Position numbers and translations under genes: made by a program. The notes beneath the pieces were generated by a model. It was not told the origin of the DNA. It was given only the letters and a program-made list of their open reading frames with translations, and did no database searches. From Tetramitus jugosus (lineage: Eukaryota > Heterolobosea > Eutetramitea > Acrasida > Vahlkampfiidae), in contig OW569378.1 of NCBI GenBank assembly GCA_937625935.1, positions 372,001-436,000 on the forward strand: DNA of 64,000 nt, read 5' to 3'. Shown here piece after piece: positions 29,690 through 40,149 of this stretch. How positions within the stretch are numbered: position 1 is the stretch's first letter; each line of letters starts with the position of its first letter.

Positions 29690-32113
29690 TTATCCACCAA
29701 CAGCCCATCTATAAATTTCAGAGTTGAGATGTTCCTTGTGCTGTTTCAAGAATTTGTCAATCTCCACTGGATGGATGCCATTAAAACGAATGGCAACGTG
29801 AGACAAATCCTTTTTCTTGCCTTTTGAGTCCACGAGTTTTTTGCCACCTCCCGTTAGCTTGAGGAATCCCAAGTTGAGTAGCTTTTCAAAACTAGTCATT
29901 GCAATCGACTTGCTCAAGCTTAAGCTTCTCATTAGCTTATCTCGAAACAGATCAGCGTCCTTGACATTCACTGTTGTGGCACCGCCAGAGATAAATTTGC
30001 AGTACTCTGCGTAGGCAATCAAGAAATTGTAGGTAATAAATTGAGTGGAGGAGCGAGAGCCATACTCTTCGCACTTCTTGCACGCAATCAGAAAACAGAG
30101 CTCATACGTAGTTAAATCATGAATGATATCGATCATTGGATTTCGAGTGAGCTCACTGTACGTATCTGTAAACAATTGAGCCGTGATTTGATATCCATGA
30201 TTTCCTTGTTCGTTCTCTTCTTCAAGAAGATCATCTTGTTGTCGTTGCAGTTGTTGTTGAAACCGGAGCTCCAATGCAACAACGATTCTCTTGAACCATT
30301 CCAGATAGAATGCAACTCCAGAAGCACTGGCCAACGACCGTTGGAGCAATTGAGCTACTCTTGGTTCACTCGTGCACGATTGTAGGCTGTTCATTATCTG
30401 TTGGGCGATGGATCGCGTATGGAATTGTACAGTGTCATCCTCTGCAAGCGTGCTAACAACATCTACACATTCTCCATTGCTATTCGTTATGTTCTGATTG
30501 TCATCACTATGATTAATTGATTCTTGCTTGATATCAGCATGATTCCCAATTTCCTTTGAAGTTGTCAAATAATCACTGAGAGCTTCCTCTGCAATCTCCG
30601 TAAGTAATTGCCGAACTTGACTTGAGCTATTGGGTATGTGAGTAAATATTCTCCTACTTAGCAATCGACTCAGCGTTCTCTTGTCAATAATGGTTTCAAT
30701 ATTTTGACATGTCGTGAGACCAATGATCACCAAATGACTCGTCGACATGTGACTCGTATTGGCAATATGATACAAGGTTCGTTTTGCTCTCATGCAAACG
30801 AGCTCAAATCGATCAATGACAAAAATGGTACAAATGCCTTGTTTCCTGTTGTGAATGAGCTTGTTTTCGAGGTACATGAGATGCCTGGATAGAGTGACTT
30901 CGTCATCCTCATCATCCTTGCCATTGTCATCGTCGTCATCACTGTCATCCACTACATGTTCAGCATCCATCTCATCATCATATTTCTCTCTCGCATCAAG
31001 GTTCTTACTGTTGTGACTTTTGCGACGGGAAAGAGTGAAAATGGTGTTTGGATTGTCCAGTTGGGACTTGAGCTGAACATGACAACTGGTTTCCGTGGAC
31101 AGGAATTCACCTCGAATGGTCACGAGCTGATACCTTAGCGTGTTTTCCGTTTTTTGTGCATATTGCTGCAACTGGAGTTGTTGCTGTTGCAAATGCTGCT
31201 CCAAGCAACGAAACACATGAGAAACGAGCAAGTTTTTACCACTGCCCGATGGACCAATCACCAACACCGATGAATTCTCCTTGGATGTAATACTCCGACA
31301 CACGATTTGTGTCAGATAGTCGTGTTGTTTTTGTAGGAGAGAAGGAATGCGTCGTGGCATGTTACGACTCATCATTTGGCGCAACAACGAACCGTAGACG
31401 AGTTGAGCGGACTTTCGTTTAGCCGGAGAAATATGCTTGGCGCGAATTGCGGAGAATATCCCAGAGAAGGACTCACGAGGCGGAGGTGCAAATGACCTCA
31501 AAATCATGTGTGGTGTGTCGACAGCAGTTGCAACAAGAGTAGTACGAGTAGTAGTACTGGGTGTACTGACTGTAGTTGTGCTAACGTTCATTTTCTTCTT
31601 CTTTCGTTGTAATTTTTTCATCTGAACCGATTGAACGAATGCTTCATCAGATTGGTCAAGAATAAAGGAATCAATTTCATCACTACTACTACTACCACCA
31701 CCACCACCGTTTTTATCATTGTCTTTTGAAGCTATTGTTGTTGTTGTCTTCGTTTTTTCAGTTGTTGTTGTTTCAGTGGTGGTGGCAGTGGTAGTGACAG
31801 TTGTTGTTGTGACTGGTGATGGTGATGATTCAATGAGATTGAGTCTCTTGGTTCGTTTTTTTCTTGTTCGTTTCTTTTTAGTGATAACTGGTGTTGTTGA
31901 TGTTGACATTGTTGGTGACGACGGTATTGTTGTTGTTGTTGTTATTGACGACGGTGTGAGCGGTGGTAATCGTGTTGTTGTTACGGTTGTTGTTGTTGTG
32001 GGTTGTATTACTTGTATGAGTGGTTGTGGTGGTTCTGGTTCTGATTCGTATTCCTTCTTGATCTCGATGGAATCATCGAGATAACAATCTTCTCTTCTTG
32101 GTCTCTTGAGCAT
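29690..32113 (-). CDS. ORC4: Origin recognition complex subunit 4
   Basis: The 807-residue protein has a Thr/Ser/Lys-rich extension (~1-235), then an AAA+ ORC4 domain. Seen in order: an initiator lead-in (LQKQHDYLTQIVCRSI), P-loop VLVIGPSGSGKNLLVSH, Walker B IFVIDRFEL, sensor-like HLVIIGLTTCQNIETIIDKR, and the Arg-finger region KRTLSRLLSRR that matches human ORC4 (EKRVKSR). The C-terminal winged-helix follows (TTYELCFLIACKK, FITYNFLIAYAEY, FRDKLMRSL, FEKLLNLGFLKL). An acidic loop of ~60 residues and Gln tracts are inserted in the AAA+ core. Orc4 helps load MCM helicase at origins. The P-loop ends GKN rather than GKT/S and Walker B is DR rather than DE, so ATP binding by this subunit may be altered. 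Confidence 0.88.
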   Translation of the reverse strand: MLKRPRREDCYLDDSIEIKKEYESEPEPPQPLIQVIQPTTTTTVTTTRLPPLTPSSITTTTTIPSSPTMSTSTTPVITKKKRTRKKRTKRLNLIESSPSPVTTTTVTTTATTTETTTTEKTKTTTTIASKDNDKNGGGGGSSSSDEIDSFILDQSDEAFVQSVQMKKLQRKKKKMNVSTTTVSTPSTTTRTTLVATAVDTPHMILRSFAPPPRESFSGIFSAIRAKHISPAKRKSAQLVYGSLLRQMMSRNMPRRIPSLLQKQHDYLTQIVCRSITSKENSSVLVIGPSGSGKNLLVSHVFRCLEQHLQQQQLQLQQYAQKTENTLRYQLVTIRGEFLSTETSCHVQLKSQLDNPNTIFTLSRRKSHNSKNLDAREKYDDEMDAEHVVDDSDDDDDNGKDDEDDEVTLSRHLMYLENKLIHNRKQGICTIFVIDRFELVCMRAKRTLYHIANTSHMSTSHLVIIGLTTCQNIETIIDKRTLSRLLSRRIFTHIPNSSSQVRQLLTEIAEEALSDYLTTSKEIGNHADIKQESINHSDDNQNITNSNGECVDVVSTLAEDDTVQFHTRSIAQQIMNSLQSCTSEPRVAQLLQRSLASASGVAFYLEWFKRIVVALELRFQQQLQRQQDDLLEEENEQGNHGYQITAQLFTDTYSELTRNPMIDIIHDLTTYELCFLIACKKCEEYGSRSSTQFITYNFLIAYAEYCKFISGGATTVNVKDADLFRDKLMRSLSLSKSIAMTSFEKLLNLGFLKLTGGGKKLVDSKGKKKDLSHVAIRFNGIHPVEIDKFLKQHKEHLNSEIYRWAVGG

Positions 32114-32168
32114 TTTGATATGTTTGTTTTTATTTGTTCGCTTTGGTTGTGGAATTTCCTGTGATTTT

Positions 32169-32180
32169 TTTGGCGCGGAA
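32169..32180. promoter_or_regulatory. E2F-like site TTTGGCGCGGAA upstream of ORC4
   Basis: It matches TTTSGCGCSAAA at 11 of 12 positions and lies ~56 bp upstream of the ORC4 start codon, a usual distance for a proximal promoter element. ORC and MCM genes are classical E2F targets in animals and plants; use of E2F here is inference. Confidence 0.5.
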
Positions 32181-32231
32181 GTGGGTTGGCCTCGAGATTT
32201 TAATTAAAGAAAATTAGATTGGGGCATTCAT

Positions 32232-33992
32232 TTATTGATTATTAATCTCAACCAGTTCATATTGTTGATCCATGGAGCTCTGGTCATTTTCAAGGTGAAT
32301 TTTCACTCTGTTCACTGCAGTGGTCGAAGGTTTGTTGTTTGCCCATTGATACTGTCTAGCTTCTTCTTTAGCAACGTAGGATCGAGTGATTCGAAGGTTG
32401 GAACTTAATCGATCTGCAAATGATTTGTCAATTGCCACATCTCCTGTTTTAGAGCTATCTTCTGTGAATGGTTGAGCTTGAGTGTTTGCTGCAGTGTTCA
32501 CTTGATTCACAGTCGATTGTGGCAATTGTTTGGTCTCAAACACGATGGAATCTGCTTCGTTATTCACAAAGGAACAGTTATGGATCTTGAATTGAAAATC
32601 TTTGAGGTTTGGGTGGTCCAGATAGATGACTCCATAGCTTCCCTTCTTGGTTGGATTGATTGCCTTGCTGTGAATTTCACCTGTTCCCAAGCAACAGCGT
32701 GTAAAGTGACAATCATTGAGAGAGACCAAGCACTCTGACGACTGGGGAACATTCCTTTGATTGGCGATACGAATCGCATACTTTCCCAATCGATCAAAGT
32801 AACAATGGTTCATAATGACACTTGAGTTTTGAACGGCCAACGCAGCATCTTCATTCTCAAACTTACAATAAGAGAACTCTCCTATTGAATACTGATCCAA
32901 TCGCACCAAATCTGACACTTCAAACTGTTCACTCGGTAGCGAACTGAAACGGATTTGATGAAACCTTGCGAAACAATTTTTCAATTTAAGAGAACACTTT
33001 TTCGATGGTCCTCTCGGTTCAATCTGTATGACAACATCGGTCACTGCTTTTTCTTCACATTTCGAACTCTTCATTCCAATAATTTCCAATGTCTTACAAC
33101 TTTCGATACATCGATTACTTGCAATGTAATGATCTCCTGGTGGTAGCAGAATAATGTCTCCACTGTTGAGACGACCAGGTTCCAACACATCATCCAATGA
33201 ACCGTACTGATACACTTCAATAAATGGATACTTGTGCTTGAGCATGCATTGTTGAAAGAATGGATCCGATTCATGAGTGTTCGGATTGGCTGTCATGAGT
33301 GGAATATGGATGGTTAGTGACGCGAGATTCCTCTCTGGAAATTGGTCAGATGGCTCCATCAGATGACCCAGAGATTGAAAGAATTGAGTTACTTGAAGGA
33401 TACGATGTTGTTTGTATGCTTCGTCATTGTCTTCCTTCTCTTCTTGAAGTTCAATCGGCTGGACTTCTTCAATGGTTAGTTTTTGCTTTTTGTGAGACGA
33501 CGATGATTGTTGAGATGTTGTAACCGCACTGAGAGGTCGTTTGGTGCCCAATTTTTTCTCCTTTTCTTTTTGTTTCTTCTCCAATAGGAATTGAATCAAT
33601 TTGTCCTTGAGTTCGACCTTTGTCCCTGCTTCGTTCAATCCATACTTTTCTAATTCCAATTGCAATTCATGGAGTGATAGATGACCAATACGACTCTCTA
33701 TTTTTCTTCTTTGTCGTTCTTCTTCGCTCTTCTCGTCTCGGTTACTGTTTTGAAGTTCCATTTCCTTGTTTTTCTCTTGATACTGTTGCCACAGAGTTTG
33801 TAAAGTATTAAAATCGAACCGGTCATCATCTGGCGTTTTACTGTCATTTTTACCTACAGTAGATTCCTTTTGGATATCTTTCCGTTTGTGTCCATGTTTA
33901 GTGGAAGCTGGTTGAAGGAAGGCTGGAAGAGGGAGTTGACTCTGGATCGAGATATCTGAATCTGAAGCTTTGTTAGCTGATGTTTCGACCAT
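32232..33992 (-). CDS. SAP-domain protein with right-handed beta-helix
   Basis: The first ATG at 33992 gives 586 residues. After a disordered start there is a coiled segment and a SAP motif at ~95-130 (LSLHELQLELEKYGLNEAG, TKVELKDKLIQFLLEK), which binds nucleic acid. Residues ~235-480 look like a parallel beta-helix (PbH1/pectate-lyase fold): GDIILLPPGDHYI, CKTLEIIGMKS, KLKNCFARFHQIRF, SVIMNHCYFDRLGKYAIRI, VSLNDCHFTRCCLG, DFQFKIHNCSFVNNEADSI. The fold is shared with SHCBP1 and FBXO11-type intracellular proteins; no secretion signal argues against a secreted polysaccharide lyase. The SAP plus beta-helix combination suggests a nuclear binding protein (inference). The start is 337 bp from the divergent U-box/MATH gene. 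Confidence 0.72.
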   Translation of the reverse strand: MVETSANKASDSDISIQSQLPLPAFLQPASTKHGHKRKDIQKESTVGKNDSKTPDDDRFDFNTLQTLWQQYQEKNKEMELQNSNRDEKSEEERQRRKIESRIGHLSLHELQLELEKYGLNEAGTKVELKDKLIQFLLEKKQKEKEKKLGTKRPLSAVTTSQQSSSSHKKQKLTIEEVQPIELQEEKEDNDEAYKQHRILQVTQFFQSLGHLMEPSDQFPERNLASLTIHIPLMTANPNTHESDPFFQQCMLKHKYPFIEVYQYGSLDDVLEPGRLNSGDIILLPPGDHYIASNRCIESCKTLEIIGMKSSKCEEKAVTDVVIQIEPRGPSKKCSLKLKNCFARFHQIRFSSLPSEQFEVSDLVRLDQYSIGEFSYCKFENEDAALAVQNSSVIMNHCYFDRLGKYAIRIANQRNVPQSSECLVSLNDCHFTRCCLGTGEIHSKAINPTKKGSYGVIYLDHPNLKDFQFKIHNCSFVNNEADSIVFETKQLPQSTVNQVNTAANTQAQPFTEDSSKTGDVAIDKSFADRLSSNLRITRSYVAKEEARQYQWANNKPSTTAVNRVKIHLENDQSSMDQQYELVEINNQ

Positions 33993-34329
33993 GCTACTAA
34001 GATGTTTCGTTGATCGTTGTGGCAATGGATCTTCAGATTAAAAGTAGTTGGATGGTTTGGGTTGGAAAGGACGAAAGAAATGTGCGATCAACCGAAAGTT
34101 AGGGACATGTTAATAATAAATGCGAGAATTCCCGCGATACCGAACGTTGAGAGATTTCTTTTTTCAGCTGAGTTGAGACGTCGAATGTATTCAACAGAGT
34201 TGTTTTCGCCGTTTATCTGTCCCGCTGAACAAACCAATCAACGAGTACCAGTCCAGATACTTTCATTGGCAATAGAAGCCTCAAGCAAAAGATTTTCAAG
34301 ATTCTTCTAGATAGGGTTAAAACGCCGGC

Positions 34330-36390
34330 ATGGTTGAACTCAATTCCCAACAGGTTAACACACTACACAATCAAGAACAGTATTCTGATCAAGGACTCAT
34401 GAACAAGAAAGACTATGTACGACAAGAGAAGGGCGAGTTGAATGCAAAGGAAATGGCATGTTATCAAAAGTTGTTGAGACCATTCGATTCCAGATTCACG
34501 TGTCCATTGTCGAATCAACTGTTATCGGATCCTGTGTTCATAGAGAAGGGTCAAGACGAACATGTAATGTTTGAGCGAAAGGCACTCTTGGTTTCTCCTG
34601 AAAGGATTGGATCAGAAAAAGTAAAAACGAACTCTTATTTTGTAAACTCCTTGAAGGAGTATCGAGAAGGAATGACTGAAAAATGCTACAAGTTTGCTCG
34701 AAAACTGTTGCATGACAACAAGGGCTACGAAGAAACATTAAAAGTAGTGGATCTAGGGTTGACCTGCGATTGCTCCCCGCATTTTTCAACCCTTGTTTCG
34801 AGTTCCTCACAGTTGTCAAAAGATGAGAGGGATCGAATGATAAAGAGAAGATTGGATATGTTGCATTACAAGTTGAGATGCCTAACAAAGTTAGGAAATG
34901 GCCACGACGAAGAAAATCTGAAAACCAGAATTGAATTGACGGTGTTGTTGGGTGAGCGGTTGTCTGATGATACTTCAGTTGAATCGAAGAACACTTTAGT
35001 GGCTGACATTCTTCACTTACTACGCTCGACATTAATGGGAGGTATGATAATGGATGCTTCTATTGAGCAAAAGTGTCAATTATTGAGGGTCTTCTTGCAC
35101 AACTTTCAAGCGGTGTTCGATAAGTGGAATTCAAGGATCGATACTTCTACTGCCAAAACTACCAATTTTTCAGTAAGTGAGGTGAATCATCTCATGATGA
35201 ATGGAATAGATTGGATAGTAGAAAGAGGAGACAACAAAACAAATGAAGAACTTTGCTCGCTATACATCCATGCGATTGGATTGCTCGACTCTCATTGTCG
35301 ATTGAATACAATACTCAAATTAATCGACAACAATGATCTACGACTGAGAAGTGAACAGATCATTGTGTTGTGGGATGTTCTTCAGCGAAAACACATTCAA
35401 TCCTCAGATATCTCACGAATTGATCAATCAATCCTCAACACGATAAGAAATAGCAAATGGACCAACAATGAAAGGAAGTTACTTGCACAAAAGGTGAGAC
35501 AATTGATCAACAAACTTAACATCGAGAAAACCTCTCTTTCTTCCCAGTTACTATCTACACTTGAGGAAATTGAAAGTTGTAAAGTTGAGCCTGAAAAACC
35601 TGCCCAGAAAGCACAGGAAGTGGTTGTTCAATGCACATCTAATGTCCCATCCGAATTCAAGAAGAGAGGTAGTTACAGTGATACAGAAGCTCCAAAACTG
35701 TTTCAACCAGAACAGAGGTTCGCTCGGAAGCCATCCCGAACTCAAAGTGCTGACTTTGCAGAGGTTTCAGCAGCCCGAAGTGAGTTCAGTCCCTCATACT
35801 CCAAGCAAGCCAAACAAATAGAACAACTTCAAAACATTGTGACGAAGCAACAGAGAGAAATTGATGAACTAAAGATGTTGTGCATTCAACTATCGACAAC
35901 GAGTCGTACTGCACATCCCGAATTGATATACAATAGCGCTCTCTTAAGTGGCCGATGCGATGTATTTGTCAAACGGGACCACACCAAAACAACTATAGGA
36001 GAGTATTACTTATCCCAGGTGTTCGACTTGTGTGGATTTCAATGGCTTCTCATGATCTATCCTCATGGAAAGAAGAAGGCCAAGTATTGTTCTGTTAATC
36101 TTCGGCTCGTCAATTGCCCCAACGATATCATTCTCCAAATCAGAGCTCAATACTCCTTTTCCATGAACAACAACACGTGGAATAGAGAAAGGACCTTTTG
36201 TGCCGGCGGAAGAGGATGGGGAACAAAAAATTTTTGTTTGAAGGAGTTGTTCGACAAGGAAGAAACAACAGTCGCGGGAAACAACTCTGGACACTTATTC
36301 ACAGTTCAGATATCAATTGAAGAACTAAAAGTTTTCAAGACGAGAGAAGAACAAACACAGTTCAATCTGCTCCACCAAATTGAGATTTAA
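34330..36390 (+). CDS. U-box / MATH domain protein (probable E3 ubiquitin ligase)
   Basis: The 686-residue protein has an N-terminal degenerate U-box at ~55-120 (RFTCPLSNQLLSDPVFIEKG, then FERKALL, then YFVNSLKEYREG), helical repeats in the middle, a short coiled coil (~495-520: KQIEQLQNIVTKQQREIDEL), and a C-terminal MATH/TRAF domain at ~545-675 (TIGEYYLSQVFDLCGFQWLL, MIYPHGKKKAKYCSVNLRL, GWGTKNFCLKELF). The coil followed by MATH is the TRAF layout with a U-box in place of the RING finger. Such proteins conjugate ubiquitin to MATH-bound substrates. The gene has its own ATG at 34330 and is intron-free. U-box binding capacity is uncertain because the segment between the two halves carries an insertion. 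Confidence 0.75.
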   Translation: MVELNSQQVNTLHNQEQYSDQGLMNKKDYVRQEKGELNAKEMACYQKLLRPFDSRFTCPLSNQLLSDPVFIEKGQDEHVMFERKALLVSPERIGSEKVKTNSYFVNSLKEYREGMTEKCYKFARKLLHDNKGYEETLKVVDLGLTCDCSPHFSTLVSSSSQLSKDERDRMIKRRLDMLHYKLRCLTKLGNGHDEENLKTRIELTVLLGERLSDDTSVESKNTLVADILHLLRSTLMGGMIMDASIEQKCQLLRVFLHNFQAVFDKWNSRIDTSTAKTTNFSVSEVNHLMMNGIDWIVERGDNKTNEELCSLYIHAIGLLDSHCRLNTILKLIDNNDLRLRSEQIIVLWDVLQRKHIQSSDISRIDQSILNTIRNSKWTNNERKLLAQKVRQLINKLNIEKTSLSSQLLSTLEEIESCKVEPEKPAQKAQEVVVQCTSNVPSEFKKRGSYSDTEAPKLFQPEQRFARKPSRTQSADFAEVSAARSEFSPSYSKQAKQIEQLQNIVTKQQREIDELKMLCIQLSTTSRTAHPELIYNSALLSGRCDVFVKRDHTKTTIGEYYLSQVFDLCGFQWLLMIYPHGKKKAKYCSVNLRLVNCPNDIILQIRAQYSFSMNNNTWNRERTFCAGGRGWGTKNFCLKELFDKEETTVAGNNSGHLFTVQISIEELKVFKTREEQTQFNLLHQIEI

Positions 36391-36448
36391 TACAACCCAG
36401 CTGTGTATCTGTGAATTTTTGGGTATTCTTTTCCCTCAGTCCGACGAC

Positions 36449-36455
36449 ACCTGTC
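36449..36455. promoter_or_regulatory. ACCTGTC element upstream of the kelch/G-alpha gene
   Basis: This ACCTGTC lies about 125 bp before the ATG at 36578. The same heptamer or its complement recurs ahead of the starts at 20908, 29241 and 45771. Confidence 0.3.
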
Positions 36456-36577
36456 GAAAAATGTCACAATCTCTCCATTGTTCGTCATCCCAAAAGAACA
36501 GTAAGCAAAAAACCAAAAAAAACCAAAAATCTTCTTGTTGCTCTCTGTTGTGAATTGTGAGTTCTTTCGAGGGTGAA

Positions 36578-39500
36578 ATGAGTGATAGCACGAGTTCTAC
36601 TTCTTCTACCCAACAACAACCACAACAACAAACCGTTGTGGAAGAAGCAACAAGTCAACCACAAGTCAGCAACACTGAAACAAAATCACAAAAGCAACAA
36701 CAAAATCTGAAAGAACCGATTGCTGTATGTGTTGCCAATAGTGATAGTGGTGCTTGGTTTCACAAAACAAAATTTTTTGGATCTTTTCCAGCTCGATCCA
36801 ATCATTGGGTATGTGCCCCCGTGTTGTTGTTGTTGCTTGTTGTTGCTTGTTGTTGTGTTTGTTTTTTGTGTGGAACCAACCGCCTTTTTAGCTCTTTGGT
36901 GTTTTTACGAGTGTCAAAAGCTTTTGTTACTGTTTTAAAAAAAGATGTGCGCCAGTGTACTGACAGTGTTGATAATCAATGAATGAATATGAAATATTTT
37001 TTGTTTTGCTATCATTGTTCATTGTTTATTGTTTATTGTTGTTCATGACTGCGACGAAAAAGGGTCTCTCATTCTCTCACAACAAATTCCTGGTGCAAGG
37101 CGGCGTTTGCGACAACAAAAATCTCCATCGAACCATTTACGTTTTTGAGCGACAAGCGAACAATACATGGTTCAGCACGAGTGCACCTGTTCAGAATCCA
37201 CAAGACGCTCCTCCGCGCATCTGGAATCACACGGTCGTTTACTATCCGAAACAAAACTCCATTTATGTTTTTGGTGGCAGAAATCATTTACGATGCTTTC
37301 AAGAGACGTTTGTTTTGCAGTTGGATCCTGTTTGGTTGTGGTCAAAGATTATTTCTGTTCATAAGGTGAATCATCGATACAGTGTGCCTCTATCGACATC
37401 GACTGCGAATACTGCTTCGATGAATGGCAGCAATAATATTAATAATAACAAGTTGAGAATTCCGTGCAGGAGACATGATCATACGGCAGTGTTGATTGGC
37501 AATGAAATGGTTGTTTTTGGTGGAATGAGTGATCACAGTTTGAACAGGAGGGTGTTGAATGATGTTTGGGCGTTGGACTTGGATAATCACACGTGGAGAG
37601 ATGTGATTGTATCGGTGAAAAATGGTGTGCCTGTTGAGAGGTACTCTCATGCTGCTATTGCGTTGGACGATGGGAAGAGTATGATGATTTGGGGAGGTGT
37701 TTCGAAAACGGGTCACAAGTTGAACGATTGTTGGATATTTGATTTGGGATTTAAATCGTGGAGACAGGTCATTTTAACAGGTACGGCTCCTCAGGCGAGA
37801 GTGGATTGTCAACTTGTGAGTATTGGCAGTGGTTTGGTCATTGGTTTCGGAGGATATAGTAACATGCGGTATCACAAGGACTTTTTCGCGATTGATTTAG
37901 TCAAGAACCGATACATTGCGGTTGATGTCCCGAGAAAGGAGTTACCAAGTGCCAGAAAGGGTCATTCGTTGACTATGTTGCAAAAGAGTGGTTCATTTGA
38001 TAATGTTGTTGTCATGTTGGGTGGCAATTCGAGAAAGCGAGGAAGATTGGATGATATGTGGTCCATTGATGTTCAATTATTGAAGAATCGATTGCTCTAC
38101 ACTGGAAAGAATCTTGCTCAATCCCTCAGCGATCACAACGCAAAATATGACCGAATTACGAAGTGTATTGAAGAATTGGAGCACCACATGTCCAATCCTG
38201 AAATTGAATCCAAGAAGGAGTTGGTTCCAGTGAAGAATTTAGACAAGGGAGAGACAGTTGAGGTCGAATTCGAAGCCAATGAACTCACGGCACTGTACAT
38301 GGACCGAATGATTCTCGATACAGAGCGTAGAGATTTCAACAAGGCCATGGATGCACTGAAGAAGTTAAAGGACATTTCGAGCACTGATGTATCCTCGTTA
38401 GAGACAGCAGCACTCGTGTATTATCATTGTGGAGACCTTGATCAAGCAAGAGAGCACTTGGATCGTGTTGACCGAAACCAGTTGAGTGTCGAAGGTCACA
38501 TTCTATTGACTCAAGTATACTTGGCTTGTGGAAGCACGACCCAGGCAACCAATTGTGTCAAGGACTTGTTGGACTCGCGTGGCAAGCAATTAAAATCGAA
38601 TCAAGTTAGCGAACTGAGCGAGTGGAGAAATTATCTTTCAAAGCTCGGTACTCCAAACACCAGAGGTCGCAGAGGCACTATTCTAGGACCCGCTCCCCAT
38701 TCGAATCTAGCGACTACTCTGCCAGATCAAATGATTGCTTACACAGAGACGATTGACGACGCATTCTATGAAGCCGAGTTCGATGATGCAACAGAAGATA
38801 CAATGAATGACCAGACGGAAGCGGACCTGAGAACCTCTGTGCCTGACGATCAACCAAACCAACAGAACTCCCATGACATTATTATTGCAGGTGGTGCATC
38901 CTGTGGTTTGAAAACAATGTTACAAAACTGGAGAGCAGCATTAGTGCAGAGCGTCAGTCCAAACGAGTGTGAGCACTACCGATCCAAGATACGGAATCAA
39001 ACAGTGGATATACTTTTTGCTTGTGTTGATCTGATAGAAATGTTTAATGCGAGTATCGAGATACAGATGCGAGAGTCATTGGATATTGTTTTTAACCGCG
39101 AGCGAATGTTGTTTGAGCAGGCACAGGCCGAACGAATTCAAGCAATTCGAGACTTGAAGGAAAAGAACAGATCAGACTACACAGAAGATGATTTTGTGTT
39201 GGTTGGTACATTTTGTAGAGATCGTGCCGTTCGAACAGTCATCAAGTCTCTGTACGAAATTTTGAGCTACATGGATGAAAAACAGTTGTGTATCGAGCCT
39301 GTGTCCACACTTCTCACGAGTGATATTCACTATTACATGAATGAACAGAATGTAGCTCGTATAATATGTTCCGGTTCACTCTTTCCAATTATTGCCTCTG
39401 ATGTGCTTCGAATTGCTCATAAACAGCATTTCTTCTATCCGGCACATTTACATTCAGGGGAGGAAGAACAAGCATATGAATCAGACTATCCTATTCTAGA

Positions 39501-40149
39501 GTTGATGTACAAAAAGATTCCATACAACATTGTTTCGGTTCGAGATGTGCAGAGTGTATTTAATGTAGAGTCAGGTGAGAGCATCGCTGTTGATTTGCAT
39601 CAACGATTCCCTCATTTGAGTTGTGTTGTGCTCGTAGCCAACTTGGCAGACGTGTTTAGCAAGCACAACAGCTCACTGAATGAAGGAGAAGAAGAGTATG
39701 CTGTTCTGTCAGGAGGTGTCACCTACAATAAGAACAGCAGCTCTTCTATCGTTGCAAGTTTGAGATTATTCCATGCAATTTGCAATGACTTGGCATTGGC
39801 AGATAAGCCCGTAGTGATTTTGTTTACGCACTGCGATGAGTTCGCTAGAATGTGCAATAGTGTGGCAAAGGTGAACAGCCCTGGTGTTTATTCCTTGCAG
39901 AATGTGTTGCCAAAGTTCTATCTCCCAGCAGCAGACAGTGGTATCAGTTTAGGCAAGAGTGTGTCTGTCTTTTTGGAGAAGTGTTTCAATGACCTAAATG
40001 AGACCAACTCCAATTCGACACGAAGGTTGCATTTCCGTTATTTTGATAGCAATGAACAAGCTCAAGCCATGGCGATTTTCAAGTTTGTGGACAGTGTTGC
40101 GAATGCTGTTCGTGCACATAACATTTTGAAGGACATGAAAATGCTGTAA
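36578..40149 (+). CDS. Kelch-repeat protein fused to a degenerate G-alpha domain
   Basis: Exon 1 (36578-36808) is a Gln/Ser-rich start reaching PARSNHW; a 254-nt intron (36809-37062, GTATGT donor, purine-rich gaaaaag acceptor) joins it in phase 0 to GLSFSHNKFLVQGG, giving 1105 residues. Residues ~60-385 are a kelch propeller (IYVFGGRNH, DHTAVLIGNEMVVFGGMSD, YSHAAIALDDGKSMMIWGG, KGHSLTMLQ...VVMLGGNSR). Then come coil and TPR-like helices (~440-610). The last ~420 residues follow a G-alpha fold: HYYMNEQNVARI (typical YYFLNDLDRI), SDVLRIAHKQH (DVLRTRVKTTG), RLFHAICND (KLFDSICNN), ILFTHCDEF (LFLNKKDLF), HFRYFDSNEQA (HFTCATDTKN), and an end HNILKDMKML matching NNLKDCGLF. G1, G3 and G4 consensus residues are lost. 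Confidence 0.82.
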
